64,000 nucleotides of DNA from Eremothecium cymbalariae DBVPG#7215 (lineage: Eukaryota > Ascomycota > Saccharomycetes > Saccharomycetales > Saccharomycetaceae): NCBI RefSeq assembly GCF_000235365.1, contig NC_016455.1, forward strand, positions 682,001-746,000, given 5' to 3'. The position numbers and the translations under genes are program-made. Shown one piece after another: positions 60,763 through 64,000 of the stretch (the stretch's first letter is position 1; the number at the start of each line of letters is the position of its first letter). The notes under the pieces are model-generated. The model ran no database searches. It saw only the letters and a program-made list of their open reading frames with translations, and was not told the origin of the DNA.

Positions 60763-61065
60763 ATTAAAAAAAATTAGGGCGTGGAAGTTAAGTTCATATA
60801 ATTTTGTACCTACTATTGTGTTTGACTCATTATCTATTACAACAAATATGTAACTGCAGTATAAATAGTTTGTTTATCAGTTTTTGATACGATAAAATAG
60901 AAATATAATTGAAAAATTATGAATGCACTCCTAGTTATTGTGTAGGCCTGCGTATGAATATATGTAGGCTGAACCAACCTCATACCAAGTATTAACTACT
61001 AAATGATAATATCATTGGGCCTCCATTAGTTCGGATAAATGACCTTGGACTAAAGACACTCCACT
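60763..61065. terminator. Convergent 3' region PMT2/LDB19
   Basis: A 303-bp AT-rich region between convergent stops. TATGTA- and AATAAA-like words fit yeast polyadenylation signals on both strands. No gene. Confidence 0.4.
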
Positions 61066-63162
61066 TTAAGCATCATTATTTAAGCGAGTAGAACTGTTAG
61101 AAGACGTATGGGAACATACAGGAAATACTGAAGATAGGGTATCAGGCTCAGAGGTATTATTGGTATGGCCCTTATTATAAAATTCTCTTGACTCAGAAAT
61201 GGTTGCAGAATAACCTGGTGGAGATAAGTATTTTACATCTTGGTACGTGGGAGGCACCTCATCATCCCAAGATATTCCCAAGCCTGAACGTTCTGTCATG
61301 TGTAGTTTAAACTGCATCCTCAATACACGTGCAGCCCCAGTAGGTATACCTACTACTCGTAAGCTTGCATCTATGCATCCACTATTACTTCGATCTCGCG
61401 ATGGCAATGAAGGTTCTTCAATGGATTCTCGTCTTTGTAAACTCATATTTCGGTTTGCAAACATTGGTGATAATTCCGCAAGTCTCTGGTCTGCACTGTT
61501 GGTAGGGAATGCCTTTCCTTCTGCTGCAACCAAAGAATCATGTAGATTGCTGCTCACTGGTTGTCCATTGGGATATTGAAGAACCTCCTCAGCAACAATA
61601 ATTTCAACTGATAAGAGATGGCTGACAAATACACCTAGTATTGGATCATCAATGTCGCACGCTACGTTAGTATTCTGATCAACTGGTGGCTTATATGGAT
61701 TTAACGTCGAAATAGAGTGTACTGGATTTGATACTCCAGAGTTTAATTTTGTTAAGTCAATATCTGTGACTAATTCGATCTTTCCAGATCCAGTAAAATC
61801 ACTCTTCCAGCCTGATTTGACGTCATCACCAGCCAAAGTACGGGTCTCTTCGATGTAATGAGTGACTTCTCTTTTTTGTTCTTGTTCTACTTGCTGTCTT
61901 CTAACACGCTCCTGCTGTTCGAGCAGTTCCTCATGCATGGCGTGGTCACTGGGATGTATGAATCCATCGGGTGTACCGGTAGCATCATCATCCATATCCC
62001 CTGCAGCTGAATCTTGTCGCGGTAGGAACATATTAGGATTTATTTGACGGTTTGCAGATGTAGATACAGATACAGTAACCTGAGGACCCATATCAGATGT
62101 TCTTTTAATCGGCTTAGCAGGTTTCTTTGAGCTCCTCGCCTGCTTTTCTCTGACAGTATCCTCAATAGCCTTGAGGGTACCTATGTGCATTTTACAGGCA
62201 TGGGACCTAATGCGAACGTTTTCATCAACACGCCAAGTTAATCTGCGCATCCTCCATCTCCTATCACCAGTATAAATTCCATGCAGCTTCAGTTCTAAAG
62301 GTATCGTAGACCTGGGATGAACCACGTTTGGTAAAACAGCGCTTGCAGTAACATCTGTTGGAGGAAACACCCGCAAGGAATTTCTATCAGGTCCCCGTAA
62401 AATACTTCTAGTTATTGGTATGGGAAATTTTAATTCTAAACGATCTACGGTATTTTTACTTCCAGGTCCCTTTGATAATGTTTTATAAAAAGCTACCGCA
62501 ATGAGTTCGTAACTTATATGGGTAGAACCCGTCGACCCAAGATTACAAGTCACAGGTAAATCGCCCTGCAACAGATGAGAAAATGGATATGTATGGTAAC
62601 CTAGAGTGACATCGATAGGGTTCGACACTATATCCCAATTTGCCAATTCTATCACTTTTGACCGGCAATTGCTGCACGAAGAAAGAGCTGGGTTACTAGG
62701 CATGAAGGGCTTGCCGTACCTTACCTTCTGCACAAGCGAGAGGCTAAAACATATCACTGTTAACTTATCAATGGTGCTAGACAAGTGGTACAAGGTGTCC
62801 TTCGCAGATGATGCTGGAGACTTCACCGTCGACAGACTAGTCAAACGAGACATCGGTGTGGACACTAAGCTGTTTACCATCCGGGACGATGCATTACTAC
62901 CTGCATCTAACGATCGATTCTTAGAAGCTGCCGATGGGTTCCCTACACACAACCTAATCACCCCATTCAACAAAGCCCCTGATGATTCAATAGGAGCACC
63001 ATATAAAACACATGGAGGTGACTCAATATCAATTTCTAAATTAACATACTGAGTCTCATCACTCCCACCACTTATGAAATCTCCTCCTCCCGGCCCCAAC
63101 GATCTAAGAGACCTGACGCCCCCACTACCCTTGGAATTACCTCCAAATATTGGAAACACCAT
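61066..63162 (-). CDS. LDB19: LDB19 (ART1), arrestin-related Rsp5 adaptor
   Basis: A 698-residue alpha-arrestin (818 in S. cerevisiae). The frame is open to 63222 by GTG; the first ATG at 63162 gives MVFPIFGGNS. The N-arrestin part begins LEIDIESPPCVLYGAPIESS. CSNCRSKVIELANWDI, then RVFPPTDVTASAVLPNVVHP, GDRRWRMRRLTWRVDE and SGWKSDFTGSGKIELVTDID follow. Two PY motifs for Rsp5 binding are in VPPTYQDVKYLSPPGYSATI. It directs ubiquitination and endocytosis of plasma-membrane amino-acid permeases such as Can1 and Mup1. It lies beside PMT2 here, unlike S. cerevisiae where it is on chromosome XV (YOR322C). The C-terminal tail is shorter than in S. cerevisiae. Confidence 0.94.
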   Translation of the reverse strand: MVFPIFGGNSKGSGGVRSLRSLGPGGGDFISGGSDETQYVNLEIDIESPPCVLYGAPIESSGALLNGVIRLCVGNPSAASKNRSLDAGSNASSRMVNSLVSTPMSRLTSLSTVKSPASSAKDTLYHLSSTIDKLTVICFSLSLVQKVRYGKPFMPSNPALSSCSNCRSKVIELANWDIVSNPIDVTLGYHTYPFSHLLQGDLPVTCNLGSTGSTHISYELIAVAFYKTLSKGPGSKNTVDRLELKFPIPITRSILRGPDRNSLRVFPPTDVTASAVLPNVVHPRSTIPLELKLHGIYTGDRRWRMRRLTWRVDENVRIRSHACKMHIGTLKAIEDTVREKQARSSKKPAKPIKRTSDMGPQVTVSVSTSANRQINPNMFLPRQDSAAGDMDDDATGTPDGFIHPSDHAMHEELLEQQERVRRQQVEQEQKREVTHYIEETRTLAGDDVKSGWKSDFTGSGKIELVTDIDLTKLNSGVSNPVHSISTLNPYKPPVDQNTNVACDIDDPILGVFVSHLLSVEIIVAEEVLQYPNGQPVSSNLHDSLVAAEGKAFPTNSADQRLAELSPMFANRNMSLQRRESIEEPSLPSRDRSNSGCIDASLRVVGIPTGAARVLRMQFKLHMTERSGLGISWDDEVPPTYQDVKYLSPPGYSATISESREFYNKGHTNNTSEPDTLSSVFPVCSHTSSNSSTRLNNDA

Positions 63163-64000
63163 CTCATATGCCCAAACACCCAAATATGGATTTATTTTTA
63201 AATGGGAAATCCGAAGTAACACCGATAATTTTCTGCCTATATCTTATCTATAAAAAGATCCTTGTATATGTCTCTCTGTCTGTGTGTCTATGTGTTCCAA
63301 TTCAAACCCAACCTTCACCGTTTAACCCCGTACCAAAACCACAATCTATAAATATATTAAGGAATCCCTAGTCGTCGAAGATAATCCCCTTTAAACTAAC
63401 TAGTAAATCACAACTTCCTAGTTTACACTTATACATTATACAAAACTTGTGTCCAAAACTAATAACGCCCTTCTCTCAAGAGAGAGAACGCTTTCAACAT
63501 AAAACGAAGAATCAAATTCTGAAAGGACCATCTTTGACAAAAAATCATCCAACACACAACAAGAAAAAGAAAAATCCTCACGCTGTTGGTGCTGTGCTAC
63601 TCTAACCCAGCCAATCTACCTAATATATCATCCACTTCAACCTCCAATTTAACCTCCAATGCATTAGACCTCGAAGGCCTCACTTTAGTATGCATATATG
63701 TTTAACGTTCATCTGCTTACAAAGCCAAGAGAGACCTACCTCATCGCTGCCGATACATTACAACATAACTCAGTACAAAAGGTAAACACAAACGCAAGGG
63801 CATTAAAACCCTAGATGGAGTCATGCAACCACACCCCACTGCCAAATCAGGTTCTACATGTCACCCTTTCTTCTAAGTAAACACTGCATAACCTAACTTA
63901 GAATATCCCCCATGCTCGAGCTTGCTCTTCAATGGGATCTGCTACCTATTTAAAATTAAGGTTTCAACTAAAACAAAAAACAAAAAACAAACAACAACAA
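63163..64000. other. Region upstream of LDB19 to window end
   Basis: 838 bp of AT-rich sequence with no recognised gene, RNA or repeat apart from a short CT/GT-rich stretch (63268-63300) and an A/C-rich end. It is presumably the LDB19 promoter and the flank of a gene beyond the window. Confidence 0.5.

Overview
This is nuclear DNA of a budding yeast (family Saccharomycetaceae): short intergenic gaps, almost no introns, two intron-bearing tRNA types, a three-part point centromere, and about thirty protein genes that I can match by sequence and gene order to Saccharomyces cerevisiae genes. Gene order points to a lineage that did not go through the yeast whole-genome duplication. Genes that in S. 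cerevisiae sit in two separate sister regions are interleaved here in single file: the CEN16 and CEN6 neighbourhoods (YPL006W-YPL001W and YPR002W with YFL002C, YFL001W and YFR001W-YFR006W), the YGR155W-156W and YGL040C-044C regions, and the YGR010W-016W region with YLR329W. The 164-bp CDEII of the centromere, about twice the S. cerevisiae length, fits the Kluyveromyces/Eremothecium type. The species call stays an inference.

Layout. 1-12.7 kb: NCR1 (3' part), AEP3, LSP1, ULA1, SPB4, DEG1, SNF8, HAT1. 13.3-13.5 kb: centromere. 13.9-25.9 kb: LOC1, a 1.9-kb gene-free stretch, PDH1, NIC96 (one-base frameshift), YPI1, RPN11, SAD1, a YFR006W-type peptidase. 26.0-27.3 kb: tRNA-Phe, two abutting LTR-like repeats, tRNA-Leu. 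27.4-37.6 kb: PITH-domain gene, HEM2, VPS20, CYS4, a small mitochondrial-type protein, DST1, RNA15, PTI1; this block is closed by a second, identical tRNA-Leu in the opposite orientation. 38.2-50.6 kb: REC102 (spliced), YGR016W, the mucin MSB2, SNU71, MCY1, NMA2. 51.6-63.2 kb: ATS1, CCR4, FUN26, PMT2 and LDB19.

The strongest unusual signals are as follows. (1) ATS1 can only be read as a full protein through a +1 frameshift at an exact copy of the Ty1 heptamer CTTAGGC in the correct frame. (2) The 1.4-kb ATS1-CCR4 spacer carries three unrelated, perfect palindromes with arms of 25, 26 and 27 bp. (3) There is a complete point centromere between HAT1 and LOC1. (4) REC102 keeps a small intron that I could place by its splice signals. 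(5) NIC96 and FUN26 are each broken by one missing base next to a homopolymer run, which looks more like sequence error or recent mutation than programmed recoding.

Functionally the genes are ordinary housekeeping: chromatin, mRNA 3'-end formation, deadenylation, splicing, ESCRT trafficking, proteasome, heme and sulfur-amino-acid synthesis, NAD synthesis and O-mannosylation. Some carry recognisable regulatory sites: Rpn4 (PACE) at RPN11, paired Cbf1 E-boxes at CYS4, and PAC/RRPE at SPB4-DEG1 and LOC1. All identifications come from reading the sequence and from memory of the families; no database search was run.
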